DNA of 64,000 nucleotides. It comes from Hedera helix. Its lineage: Eukaryota > Streptophyta > Magnoliopsida > Apiales > Araliaceae. Every line of letters starts with the position of its first letter. Positions within the stretch are counted from its first letter, which is position 1. A model generated the notes under the pieces. That model saw nothing but the letters and a program-made list of their open reading frames with translations, made no database searches and was not told the origin of the DNA. Made by a program: the position numbers and the translations under genes. Below are positions 37,709 to 48,558 of the stretch, piece by piece. The stretch lies in contig OX359274.1 of assembly GCA_947179155.2 (NCBI GenBank), positions 48,145,564-48,209,563 on the forward strand. The letters are read 5' to 3'.

Positions 37709-38290
37709 AACTCCTTTTTGTCTTGCTTTGTATGTTAACATAAAACCATCAATTCTTTTCAAAACCAAGATTTGCCACATGATTGCAGTCAGCTGATTTC
37801 ACATGTTACCCCACTTGTTATCCTTGTCTGGAAACCAGAAAATGAGATTCTTCTTGTTCCAACAGTGAGATTTAGTTATTTTTGTGGGAAAATTGCAAGA
37901 AAGCACCTTCTGCTTCCCTCCTCAACCTTCAGGTAACGGATTGTTACCAGACTATTCTTTTGGGGTAGACTAGGAATCGTCCCAATCCAGTCAAATTTCT
38001 TTACATTTGAACCATTGTTCGATAATTTTTCTTTAATTGCTGAATTATCTCCACATGTACGTTGTGACATACTCATGAAGATATGATTATACTGTTGTAT
38101 AAATACTATAGATTCTCAGTCAAAATATATTGTAGATACAGACTTTTTTTTCACGTTGGTGCCTTCAGAAAGTTTCTGTAGCTTAATAACTTTTATGACT
38201 GTTGAATAATTTTGATTCATGAAATTCTGTTTACAGAAATGTTGTCCCTCGGTAACATTTCCTGACCTGGGCACCCATATTTTCTACTCG

Positions 38291-38370
38291 CACTAAAGAC
38301 AAATGAGTTCGGCTCAATCTCATTTCATCTCTTTAACCCAAAAGTAGACCACGCTCATTTGTCTTTAGTG
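38291..38370. repeat. Inverted repeat with 17-bp perfect arms
   Basis: CACTAAAGACAAATGAG at 38291-38307 faces CTCATTTGTCTTTAGTG at 38354-38370 across 46 bp. Weaker pairing (ACTCG/ACCCA outside) suggests a worn foldback MITE. It lies between converging genes, where a stem-loop could affect 3'-end formation. Confidence 0.75.
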
Positions 38371-38630
38371 TGGGTAAACCTAACGGGTAAAAAATGTGAG
38401 TAAGTCTAATTTTTTTCTTTTATAATAACTATTTTACTCCTCCCTACTTATATGTAAAGGCTAGTGTACGAAAGAAACAATTAGCTCATTTTCCCGAGTT
38501 TTCAGTTCCTTTGCAGTTAACGGAAGAAGTTTGTTTTTCTATTCTTCCTTTTGTACTTTCTGATTTGCCAGCTTAATATATTTCCAGTCCATTCTCGGAC
38601 TATTTCGAAAAGAAATAAAAAAGGAAACAA

Positions 38631-38676
38631 TCGAATTTACAAAGTTGAGGCTTTCGAATTTACAAAGTTGAGGCTT
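38631..38676. repeat. Perfect 23-bp tandem duplication
   Basis: Two adjacent copies starting TCGAATTTACAAAGTTGAGG at 38631 and 38654. Confidence 0.9.
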
Positions 38677-39262
38677 TTAGTGGAACTATTATGAGTTCTG
38701 TTTCTCATATAGCTGAAAATAGGCAATGCTCTGTTCCTTTACTGGTGCAACTACAAGTTCTTAAAAGAGGATTCATGATTCTCAAGAACATGGACATTTC
38801 ATCAGTAAGTAAGATTTTCATCAACTCTGTTGCAAGTATCTCAACTCTCAAGGGTGTAAAAATTCTATTCATATCAAAATTCATGTAAACTATTTGGGCC
38901 ATCATATATTTAGCAGGGCCAGAATTTTATTGCGGCGATTTCATATAGATTTTGATACATTTATGTCCTGAGGTACCAAATGGGAAACAAACACCAAAAG
39001 GTAACCCGAGCTTTTGCAAGGTGATAAAATCTTCCAAATGAGTAACATATTGAAAGCTTGCAAAACAATGTCTCCATGTACAATTTCCCTAGTCCGCCTG
39101 GCTTAGATTGCCAGCATTGTTTAAAAAACAACCAAGCCACAGAAGGAATGTTAACCAAAACAAAAAGGAAAGACGAGATAGAAAGCCATAATGAGAAGCG
39201 CATATGAAGAAAGAAAGTGAAGAACACCAGAACAAGAAAGGGTGAAGGAAAAAAGAGAGCAA

Positions 39263-41026
39263 TCAACTAGATTTCTGATTTTCCAAAATCCAATTGTGAA
39301 CTTTGCATATATATTCTTCATCAAGTGTTATATACAACTGCTTCAATTTCCTGTAGCCCATCAGTACATATCTATCAATCAGGTCTTCATACCTCTCGTA
39401 GAGTGCTGGAACTGTAAGAACAATGAAAAGGCCTGCCAGGAAGTTAATTTGGATAGTTATATATACAAGTTATACAAATCAAAGCCAAAGCATTATGTGT
39501 GAGACCACACGCGAAATTAAATATCAGGGGATACTAATTTCAACCAATGCAAAAGATTGTCAAAACTTACTGGTGTAGCACAATGTAAGGAAATCAGTCA
39601 AGCACCCAATAACAGAAATTAGGAAAAGGTACGCAGCAACTTTGATGAACATTCGCGTGTCGTTACCCAGTGCAATATCCTGGGATATAGAGAGTAACAC
39701 ATTGATGTGCTTGCGTATGAAGGCTGCTGCTTCAGCTACTGTTTCTTCCGATAGGTAAAAATCAGGTAGAGGTGGAGCGGGTCTGTTCACATCATTTACA
39801 GGAATGGTAAGGTAACGGCTCAACTTGGAATGTCTTATTCAAGAAAGTGAAAAACCAAATGCATTACTGAAATGAGAAGTACACCGTCTATCTGATCATT
39901 AATATCAGATAATATCATGATTATGATGACGACAAGCTTCAAAGAAGTTTGTCAAAACAAGGGTAGCACTGATGAAATATAAATTCTCACATTTTACCAT
40001 TTGGATTTTGTCATCTTTTTGAAACTTCAATATGACTGTTGACCAAGAACTAAGTAAGCACACAAGCTGGTCTGGATTCAAAATAAATAAGGTCGAATTT
40101 TCTGACATTTAGAATACAGGAATTATAACTGCAGAATAAAATTAATACAATTAAGCAAACAAAGATAAACCAAATCAAAAGAGTAAAATCACATTATGAA
40201 AATCGGCCCTCTGCCGCATAGTGCATACATTAGTTGTACTACATTTTCTGATTGGCAATCAATGAAATAAAACTTAGTCTAGGAGCACACAAGCAACATT
40301 TATTCTTACCGGTTTAGAATTGTTGCGGACTTCGCCCAAAGAAAAAGAATGGCAAATAAGAGCAAGAGAACACTAGAAACAAGTGACAGTAGTGTATAAC
40401 CAGATCTCTCAAACACCACCCAGGCAGCTAGAGTAACCACTAGAATTCCCAGTGTTAGATTTTTTTGCCTCCATAGCATCAAATCAGCAACTGTTTACAC
40501 AAAAACAAACATAAAGATAAAGATGTTTCTCCCCCAAAAATTTCAGATCACTACTACTTACTACATTAATAACAGTTGTTGGATTTATGAAATATCCCTA
40601 CTTTAAGAGCCCTAAAAGTAAAAAACACGAAATCAGTACAACTAAAGGTCTTGATTTCACCTATTAATTAATCTTTCGAGTTAATACCTCATATCTTGGT
40701 TTTAAATTATTTAGTATTCATTACCAAAACGAATTCATTACCCGTACTTTCAGACTTTGAAGCAACCAAAATATAATCCTGAATTCATCATCAGATATGA
40801 TTTTACTTTGGTTTACATATGCATTGATCCATATATACATAAGAACAACAGTATATGTTCTTGTAAATGAAGAAAACTATGGTTTTAGCTAAAAAGAAAT
40901 AAACCCATGAATATAGAAGTGGGAACAGGAAAATAATTTAGCTGTTTAATTGATCTTACAAAATCCTCCTCCAAGAATCTCATGAATATTTCTCTCCCTG
41001 TTAAACAATCGATCTGATGAACCCAT
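39263..41026 (-). CDS. Reticulon-like protein B (RTNLB12-like)
   Basis: ER-tubule shaping membrane protein with a reticulon homology domain. Exons (minus) are 41026-40960, 40490-40310, 39782-39571 and 39432-39263. The joined frame is 209 aa, typical of short plant RTNLBs. It begins MGSSDRLFNRERNIHEILGG, then FFADLMLWRQKN, the first hydrophobic hairpin (TLGILVVTLAAWVVFERSG, then TLLSLVSSVLLLLFAILFLW), a loop NRPAPPLPDFYLSEETVAEA, and the second hairpin (MFIKVAAYLFLISVIGCLTD). It ends with the VPALYERYEDLIDRY block and a Lys-rich tail. Adjacent to an ataxin-3 homologue, an arrangement also recalled for At3g54120/At3g54130, hence the RTNLB12 suggestion. A methionine at 39823 in the third exon's open frame lies in the intron and is not a start. 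Confidence 0.92.
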
Positions 41027-42450
41027 TTTCAACAACAAAACCCAGGAACTCAAATGGGATTAATAGTATGACCAGATTTAGTGTGATCTGCAAAGAAAAG
41101 TAGTATCTTCTTTTTCCCTTAAAAAAAAAGAAGGTAAAGAACAGTTCTTTCCCTGTAAACCTCTATACCCACCCTTTTCTAGGCTTGTAAAAAACAACTG
41201 GGTATATATATATATGCTTACATTTCTCTGTGGGTAAACGGTGACAGGTGGGGTAGTGGGTCTCAAGTTCCAGCCTAGAAGCTTGAAAACACACTCGTAA
41301 CTTTTCAGTTTTTCTTCCTCCTCTTTTGTTTTCTATCAAAAATAAAGAATATTTATACAGAGTGAAGAGAGATAAATTAAGAGTTCCAAGATTAATAAAC
41401 ACATCCATCCCATGAATGACCGACAGCTAGACAACTACGCGCATGTGGGGGCTGGCTGCTCTTTCTAATTTTCTTTGTGCACGTATTTATTTTTTTAAAA
41501 TTGTTTTATTCTTTAATTTCAACGATTAGGAGATGAATTATAAAAATCCTAATTTTCACACTAATAAAATTGATTGTTCACGATATTAAAGATATATTCA
41601 TTTACAAAAAATATATTTGAGATTAGACTATTTATATTAATTTAATATAATGTCGGACTATTTTAACCCATAATAAAGAATTAATAATTCTTTAAATAGT
41701 CATATATACATGATGAATGTAAAATTAATAATCTCCCTTATTTTAAACTATTAAATAATTTTACGGGACTAATAGTCCAATATTAAAAGATAAAATAATC
41801 GATAAATTAATACAAATAATCTAATTTAAATATATTTTTTACAAATAAACATAATATTTAATGATTTAGTGATCTTCCTGTCACTCAAAAAATTGAGTAC
41901 ACCACATTTTTAGTTTTAAGTTCTGCAAAGTTGTGCATTTTCGAATTAGTGAAATGTTTCCTATTCTCATGTTTTAGTTCCATTAAATAAACGAGTTCTT
42001 GATATTTCTACGTATATGTTGTTAGTTCATCCAGAACAACAATCCAAATGAAAGAGAGATGGATGATGTACATACAAGGTTTACTTGGTCTACTCGTCAT
42101 CAGGAAATTAAAAACATGCACGAGCTGTACCACTCACTCGAACTGAATACATAATAAAATTCTCCATCATACAATTTCAAATGAAAGAAACTATGTACAT
42201 ACTCAACATGAATAATTTGTCAAAGGGAGAAACTCAACAATAACAAAAACCCAAATTCCGCCATCATACTCGAGCTAGTTATTTTCATGAATACAAGTTT
42301 ACAATGTCAAGTGAACTCAGTAAAGATCAAGCCAAGTGAATAGATAAATTCCATAAGCAGCACATTCTATGATCCCCGCGCCAAGTATGAAACTTCTACC
42401 AACAAACATGGTAGAGATCATACCCCATCACCTGCAAATATTCTCTCTTG
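41027..42450. other. Spacer between the reticulon and ataxin-3-like genes
   Basis: Both neighbours are on the minus strand. This stretch contains the reticulon promoter and leader and the 3' UTR of the ataxin-3-like gene. The middle (41480-41900) is AT-rich with no recognisable element. Confidence 0.55.
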
Positions 42451-45400
42451 TCATGCTTTTTCTTCACTGCTCCTTTTCGAGGTGCCAGCTTCAGCAGTGA
42501 CGACTGTTGCTGGCGTGGGATCCGTGACCGTTGCTGGCGAGGGATCCGTGACCGTTGCTGGCGAGGGATCCGTGACCGTTGCTGGCGAGGGATCTGTGAC
42601 CGTTGCTGGCGAGGGAACCGTGACCGTTGCTGGTGAGGGATCCATCAAGCTGGCAGCTATTGCAGCTTTTAAATCTTCATCTTCTGCATCCAAGAGCGAT
42701 TCTGCTCCATCATACTGAAGAAACGGATCGTGACGCTGTTGAGCTTGCGTGGTTCTGTCAGGTGGTCTTTGTACAGAGTTGCAGGACTTTATTATCCTCT
42801 GTGCATCTTCAGGTAAGAGCCACTGCCCAAAAACATTAGAAGCTTCGGAGGACGTGATGGGACATTCCTTGGGGAAATTCCCCCTCACTAAGAAAATACT
42901 CCAGCCAAAGCCTTTTAAAGAGTCCAGATAGGCCGAAAGGTAAAACTTGGAAAGGTGCTGGGGTGCTGCATAGAGACTGTCAAAGTTGTACCACTCTCCA
43001 TTTACTTTCCTGATACAGAACCAATGATCCTGTAAATGACAAATAAATGCATTTTCGAGCTCTGGGTCAATCTGAGCAGGCTCAGCCGCCGGATTGTTGA
43101 CAGGAATAACTTGAAGATCCCACACATCCAAAGCCTTTTCTAAAACCTGCAAGCATAATTTCACATCATTTAACCCAAGAAAAAAAAATCTGACACTACT
43201 ACTTATGAAAATGGTTCCAAAGTAACGAGTCTGGCTTCTTATTTTGTTATAAATGTTTATTGATTCAAAGAGTGGATATAAGCTACTTAGCCCATTATGC
43301 AGTCACTGAAGCATGAACATATTCCCAACTAAACGCATAAACCACTTCATTCAACTCAGAGTCCTGATTTGACTATCATAATACTTCCTCAGAATCATCC
43401 AACCTTAACAACTGAAAACCTCAAGTGAGACCAGGATTACTTTTCACGAGTACTGCTCAGGCACCCAGACAAGCCACATAAAAAGCATTTAGCCCTGGGA
43501 CTTCTAATTTTATTTTTTGGATAAAAGAGGAATATTTTATTAGAGAAGATAAACTGGAACTACAATGCAGATGGGGACAAGAAATTAGGGATGGCAATGG
43601 TGCGGTTCCCGTTTTTTAATGATTTGAAATTGCACCGGTCTTGAAAAATCTTGAATTGGAACCGCACCGGTAGCGGTTCAAGATTTTTCTATACCAAAAT
43701 CACACCGGACGGTTTGTGTTTTGAACCGCGCCACACCGACTTGCACCGGTCAAAAATTAATAAAAAAATTTACTTAATTTTTTTTAAATTAGTTTAATAT
43801 TTTTACAAAACACATTAGAATAACATTCATTAAAATAGCTCAAGAAATATTAACAAGTAATATAAAAATATATGTTCATAAAGCTAAGATAACAATATTA
43901 TAATTTTAACATTATTATAGTTTTAATATATATCAACTATATAAAAATATTCATAAATGAACTTTTGATATGCAAAAGTAAAAAATAATATATGGCCAAC
44001 ATAATTGGATATAATGGATAAAATTACCAGAAAAATTCCTTTATCTCTAACTACGAGATCATAGAAAGCAAAAAACTCCATTTGCTTATGCAAACTAGTC
44101 AGGGAATTGAAATTATTCATGAAACGAACTAACCCACAATACATACACTAAACTTAAAATATAATGTAGCTTTTATTTTTTGTTCTTTCTCAAAAGAGCA
44201 CCATATTTTAATAATCTTATTATGTTCATTAAACTTAATTCACCATCTTATAGAAAAAGATAAGGTAAGCAAGCTCACAAGATAAACATATCCATTATTT
44301 TGCAAAAGTAATATTCCATTGTTAAATAGTAATTAACTGAAGGCAAATACAAGAAGAGCAGTAGAGGGGGTTGGATTCAAGAGAGGTGAAACGTCAATGT
44401 GCGTGGAATTTATGGAGGTCATGGGGAAGGGGGCAGTAAGCATGTATTAGGATTATTTTGGTGTGTCACTAACATGTGTCATCTCAAAACAATACATGAA
44501 CGAAAGATAAAATTTATACACAGATTCTTTGAGATACTTGTATGCATAATCGATTGGGGGATTTCTTGTGAGTATAATAATATCATGATTATATTTTTTA
44601 ATAATAGTAATAATTTATTAGCAAGGTGTCCTAAAAGCAGTAGGCTCTAAATACTGAAAAGTATAGAATTACATAAAAAGGGTACTTCTTAAGGTAAGTT
44701 CTGAGTTGAGGTCATTTTACAATCATTACATGATGGCAGGTCTTTAGGGTTATTTTATATCGGTACTTGCAAAACAGCTGAGGAAAAAACCAACTATCTC
44801 ATAGTTCCATCATGCACTATACCGAGACCATTTAGGTTCCGTTTTGACATTTGTTGGGTAAATCCCCTCTAGGTAGTGCAGCTTGTCTGATACTGGTGAG
44901 GGTTCTGCCTAAACAAAGACTGAGCAATTACAAAAGGTCATCATTCTTGTGTCTCATTGCATGCATTTGGTTGCAAATAAAATGATGATATTCTGAGAGC
45001 ACAAAACTTCCAATCAATGGATGTATTTTCCAAATCTGAACTGAAGGAATCTCCCTAATTTATTACAGTAATACAGTCTAGGTTAGGCACTAACGATATA
45101 ATTATCTGACGAGACAATTTTCATTTGCACCTTTATACAACATCTAAAAGGTTGTGCCCCTTCAGCACCTTATGATATGATTTCATTCACTAGTGGGGCA
45201 AAAGAAATTTCACAGATAGATATAAATTACATCTACACGGGCATTGTCCAAATAGAGTTGATTTGATATAATCTCTTTGAATCACCAGATATATTTGTAA
45301 GAACCATAAGATTATATAATTTAATGATCCAACATCAGCTTTACAAAAGTATATCTGATACAAGATCATGCTGTTTCAAATATTAGGTTACCTATTGTCA

Positions 45401-47133
45401 AAATATCTTTAGTCAATACTAGCCAAAAAAAAAGAAATGTGTGGTTGTAGGTTATGGAACATTTCCTATTGTCGAGATAACAAGTCGTTTGCACTTCGTG
45501 TCTAATATGAAGAAACAGAGATATTTTTTCTGCTGCTATCATTAGGATATATTGTTTAGTCCACTGGTATTCTCGATAAGCTTGGTCTGCTGGTAAATTA
45601 AGATATTATAGAGCATGGAGGAGAATCAAGTATTGAAATCCCATCACCTATTACACACAACAAAACAAAAATACATTAACATACGAGATGAATCTAAAAC
45701 ATCCTTTCCGATTCATTCAAGTACATTTTTATTTTTTAAATTTCCATAATCACTAAACTGTTAAATAGTCTGTATAAAGCTATCTACTAAGGTCAACTAT
45801 CCCCGAACCCAACACTTAAGAATTAGGGTACGATAAGATAATTATTCATTGAAATTTCATCATTCTATTCATCTTTAGAGAGATTAATTGCTTCCAAAAT
45901 TTCTCTCTCAAAGATGCATCTTTTCTCCTTTTGGTTTGTTTATAGGATTGGGGATGGCAAAACTATAAGTTTGATAGGAGGATTTTCCTTTTTGGTTGTT
46001 TTTCTCAATTATATTTTCTCTAATCTCTCCATAATGTGCCCATGACTTCTATCCCTCTCTTAATTGATTCGTTTTATCACCACTTTGTCAGATAAGCGTA
46101 TTTGAATTGTTCATTCTTTGAGAATTTTCTTGCAAGTCATTTTTCTCCTATTTTTTTGGTGTTAATCTAGTGGAGAGATCTCCTTTGACCAATATTAGGA
46201 AGGCAAAAGCTGCTTCTCAAATAAAAGTAAAGTCTTGTTAGGTCTGATATGTCCCCAAATGTTTGTTTGCTCTTTGGTATAATAGTACTGAGTCTTTAGT
46301 ACTGTTGCATATTATACAATACCATGTGCATGGAGTATACTGAAGTTTCCCATTGGATGTTTCTAAAAATTAAGATATGTGAATTCAACCAGATAAAAAG
46401 TAGATGATGTCACATTCACCAGTGACCATATGTGAGGAGTATTATATATGAAATCTGCCAAGCATTCGGCAATTTATTATTACTAATATTTCATTTCTCA
46501 AACTCAAAATCAACCTATCAAAATAACTAAATAAACATTTCATCTTTGCCAGTTTTCTTTTTATTTTTTAAAAAATAAAATAAAAAGCGGATTTTATACA
46601 TGGACTAATGTCCTGTTTCCAGTGTCATTAAATTCAAAATCTTTGTGCATGTTTGCTGGAGATTCAACTTCATATATGTTTGCTAGAGATTCAACTTCAT
46701 ATATATTCTTAATGCTAACGAAAGACAGAAACTATATTCAGATAAGAAAATTAAGATTAATTGCCAAAAGCAAATGTTTTTGAATTTACGCATTTTCACT
46801 TAACTAATACTTCTCATACTTGCAAAAAATTACAAGAAATGATATTTAAATAATTAAATACTAAAAAAAATCATCTGAACAAACCTGAATACTAAAATCG
46901 CCATCCATAGAGACGTTGTGAGACTCCTCCGAGAGAAAAGCTTCACCTCCGGCGGCGGCACCTCCTTCAAGCATCATCAGCCACTCCTTCCGATCAAGAT
47001 CGGATGCCAGAGCAGCCAAATCAAACTCGGAGAAGAATGGTCCCTGCAACACCGTGTTCACGCAATGCACAGCGCAGAGCTTCGATTCTTGTACTTCATG
47101 GTACAACATCCCTCCGTTGCTCGGTCCCTCCAT
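42451..47133 (-). CDS. Ataxin-3 homologue (Josephin-domain deubiquitinase)
   Basis: Cysteine protease that removes ubiquitin. Exons (minus) are 47133-46885 and 43146-42451, joined in frame to 314 aa. The Josephin domain (about 8-185) has catalytic Cys20 in ESKLCAVHCVN, catalytic His124 in QDHWFCIRKVNGEWYNF, and Asp139 in NFDSL at the third catalytic position (Asn in human ataxin-3). A ubiquitin-interacting motif EDEDLKAAIAASLMD follows (about 248-262). The tail is a tandem repeat of PSPATVTD units, then TSKRSSEEKA. There is no polyglutamine. An upstream in-frame ATG at 47163 would add ten basic residues; the start MEGPSNGGMLYHE at 47133 matches plant homologues. The 3.7-kb intron carries a hAT-like terminus. 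The gene is head-to-head with CAC3. Confidence 0.93.
42506..42649. repeat. 24-bp coding minisatellite in the ataxin-3-like tail
   Basis: Five complete units and one diverged unit starting GTTGCTGGCGAGGGATCCGT (plus-strand phase). Units 2 and 3 are identical and others differ by one base. The 24-bp unit keeps frame, encoding (D/V)PSPATVT on the minus strand. Because length is a multiple of three, opposite-strand frames are also open and look gene-like but are artefacts. Confidence 0.95.
43586..43765 (+). mobile_element. One terminus of an Ac-like hAT element inside the ataxin-3-like intron
   Basis: TAGGGATGGCAATGG is the common plant Ac-like hAT terminus. It is followed by reiterated ACCGGT and GGTTC words, and a palindrome GAAAAATCTTGA...TCAAGATTTTTC, typical of subterminal binding regions. 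The opposite terminus was not found within the intron, so the copy is truncated or its far end has decayed. Confidence 0.5.
46651..46704. repeat. 27-bp tandem duplication in the ataxin-3-like intron
   Basis: Two adjacent copies starting GTTTGCTGGAGATTCAACTT, one mismatch between them. Confidence 0.85.
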
Positions 47134-48558
47134 CTCTCTCGTCCTCCTTTCTCTCTCTACCAAAACCTAAACCCTAGAACCTATAACCCTCCCCTGTCTC
47201 TCACCCTTTCTTTGTTTTTTAGTTAATTGGTGATGGAACATGGAAGGGATGAATGAGTGCACAACTGTGTAATAAACGATTTCTATTAATAAAAATTATG
47301 ACTTTATAATATCCCTTTCATACGAATAATAAATAAATTTTATATTTATATAAAAATATCAAATATTATTTATAAAAATATTAATTCTCCAAACAAAATA
47401 TTCAACTCTCTTTTCTTTTTATCTCTTTAATTTCATTTTGCATTATAACGCTTTTTTTATTTCTTCTATTTTATTATTCTTACAAGATACGCAATATTTT
47501 TTTATTTATCAAATTAATTTAATTATAAAATTTTCTTTTAAATTATTATTTATTTGCGTTTATATACAAATAAGAATCTAAAAACAGAACTTATATAGCT
47601 TGGTAAGTTTTAAATGGTTAGCTATTTTAGATTATTATTATTTATTGTTACATTAAACGGGATGGATTGAGGTTAACAAGCTTGGAATCTTAAATCCACG
47701 GAGTGCAAGCCCAGTGAAACAAATTATCGAAGGCATCGAGCTTTCAGACGTAAGCTACAAAACTCGCGTGATTTTACACCAGGTGCGGGCCTTGTGGTCG
47801 AACTGGCTCAGCCCAAACGAGACCCACTATCCCTTTCAACGGCCGAACCGAAAATCGCTGGCTAATAAATTCATACTACCCGGACACCTCTCACTTTCTC
47901 TCTCCTCACTTCGCATAAGAAGTATCGACATTGCATATTTTTCTTGCTTTATCTCTCTACACTTGTGCGTTTTTTGTGTGAATAAGCCCAAAACAAGTCC
48001 TTTTGTGACGATCTTCACGAAGCTACTACGCCCCTCTCTCTTCGCTTAATAATCTCTCTCCTCTCTCTACTGTACTTCAGTTGTAGGGCTCCGATCGCCA
48101 CTCCTCGAATCATCTCGCTCGGGCGATCGCAACCTCTCTCCGGCGAATACTGAGCTGTCTCCTTGATTATCTCAAATTCGTCTTCCTAACATTTTGATCT
48201 TTAGGTATGTTTTGCACAATTAATGTGGATTACATTTATGTTTTTTAGATTAATCTTTTTGAGTCCCTTTCGATTTTCCGTGAAGGTGTTTAGATAATTA
48301 CGAGTTGAAAAATGCAATCTTGAATGTTTATTTCATTGTATATGGTTTTGGTGATATTTTAATTATCCACTTAAGTTAGAAGTAAAATAGTATCAGCTAA
48401 CAAATATAGCATGTAGGAAGAATATTAAATTTTTTATATCAATAATTATTTATATAGAAAGGACTTGATGCTTTGCAGAATTAATTAGTTTAGAACTACT
48501 AATTTGGAGATATTTTTGGTGGAATAGATTGAGGTCTTGGAGTTATTTAATTGGGAGA
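47134..48558. promoter_or_regulatory. Shared divergent promoter region (ataxin-3-like / CAC3) and CAC3 leader
   Basis: The two genes are transcribed away from each other. Pyrimidine-rich sequence typical of plant leaders occurs at 47150-47220 (on the ataxin-3 side) and 47885-48180 (CAC3 side). The stretch 47280-47600 is AT-rich with nothing recognisable. A leader intron for CAC3 is listed separately. Confidence 0.55.
48205..48527 (+). other. Probable 5' UTR intron of CAC3
   Basis: The donor TTTAG|GTATGTTTTG at 48205 and the acceptor TGGAATAG at 48527 bracket a T-rich 323-bp stretch immediately before the coding start at 48559. Inferred from splice signals only. Confidence 0.55.

Larger units (their letters stand above)
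37709..39262. other. Convergent spacer between the translocator (+) and reticulon (-) genes
   Basis: Holds both 3' UTRs, a small inverted repeat at 38291-38370 and a 23-bp tandem duplication. No gene is supported. Confidence 0.6.

Noticed and set aside
42448..42718. Plus-strand open frames with repeats such as VTVAGEGS and RCWRGIRD
   Set aside because: Antisense shadows of the 24-bp minisatellite in the ataxin-3-like exon; a repeat whose length is a multiple of three keeps all frames open.
43923..44144. 73-codon minus-strand frame near the hAT-like terminus, considered as a transposase remnant
   Set aside because: Composition is that of AT-rich intron sequence and none of the conserved hAT dimerisation residues can be seen.
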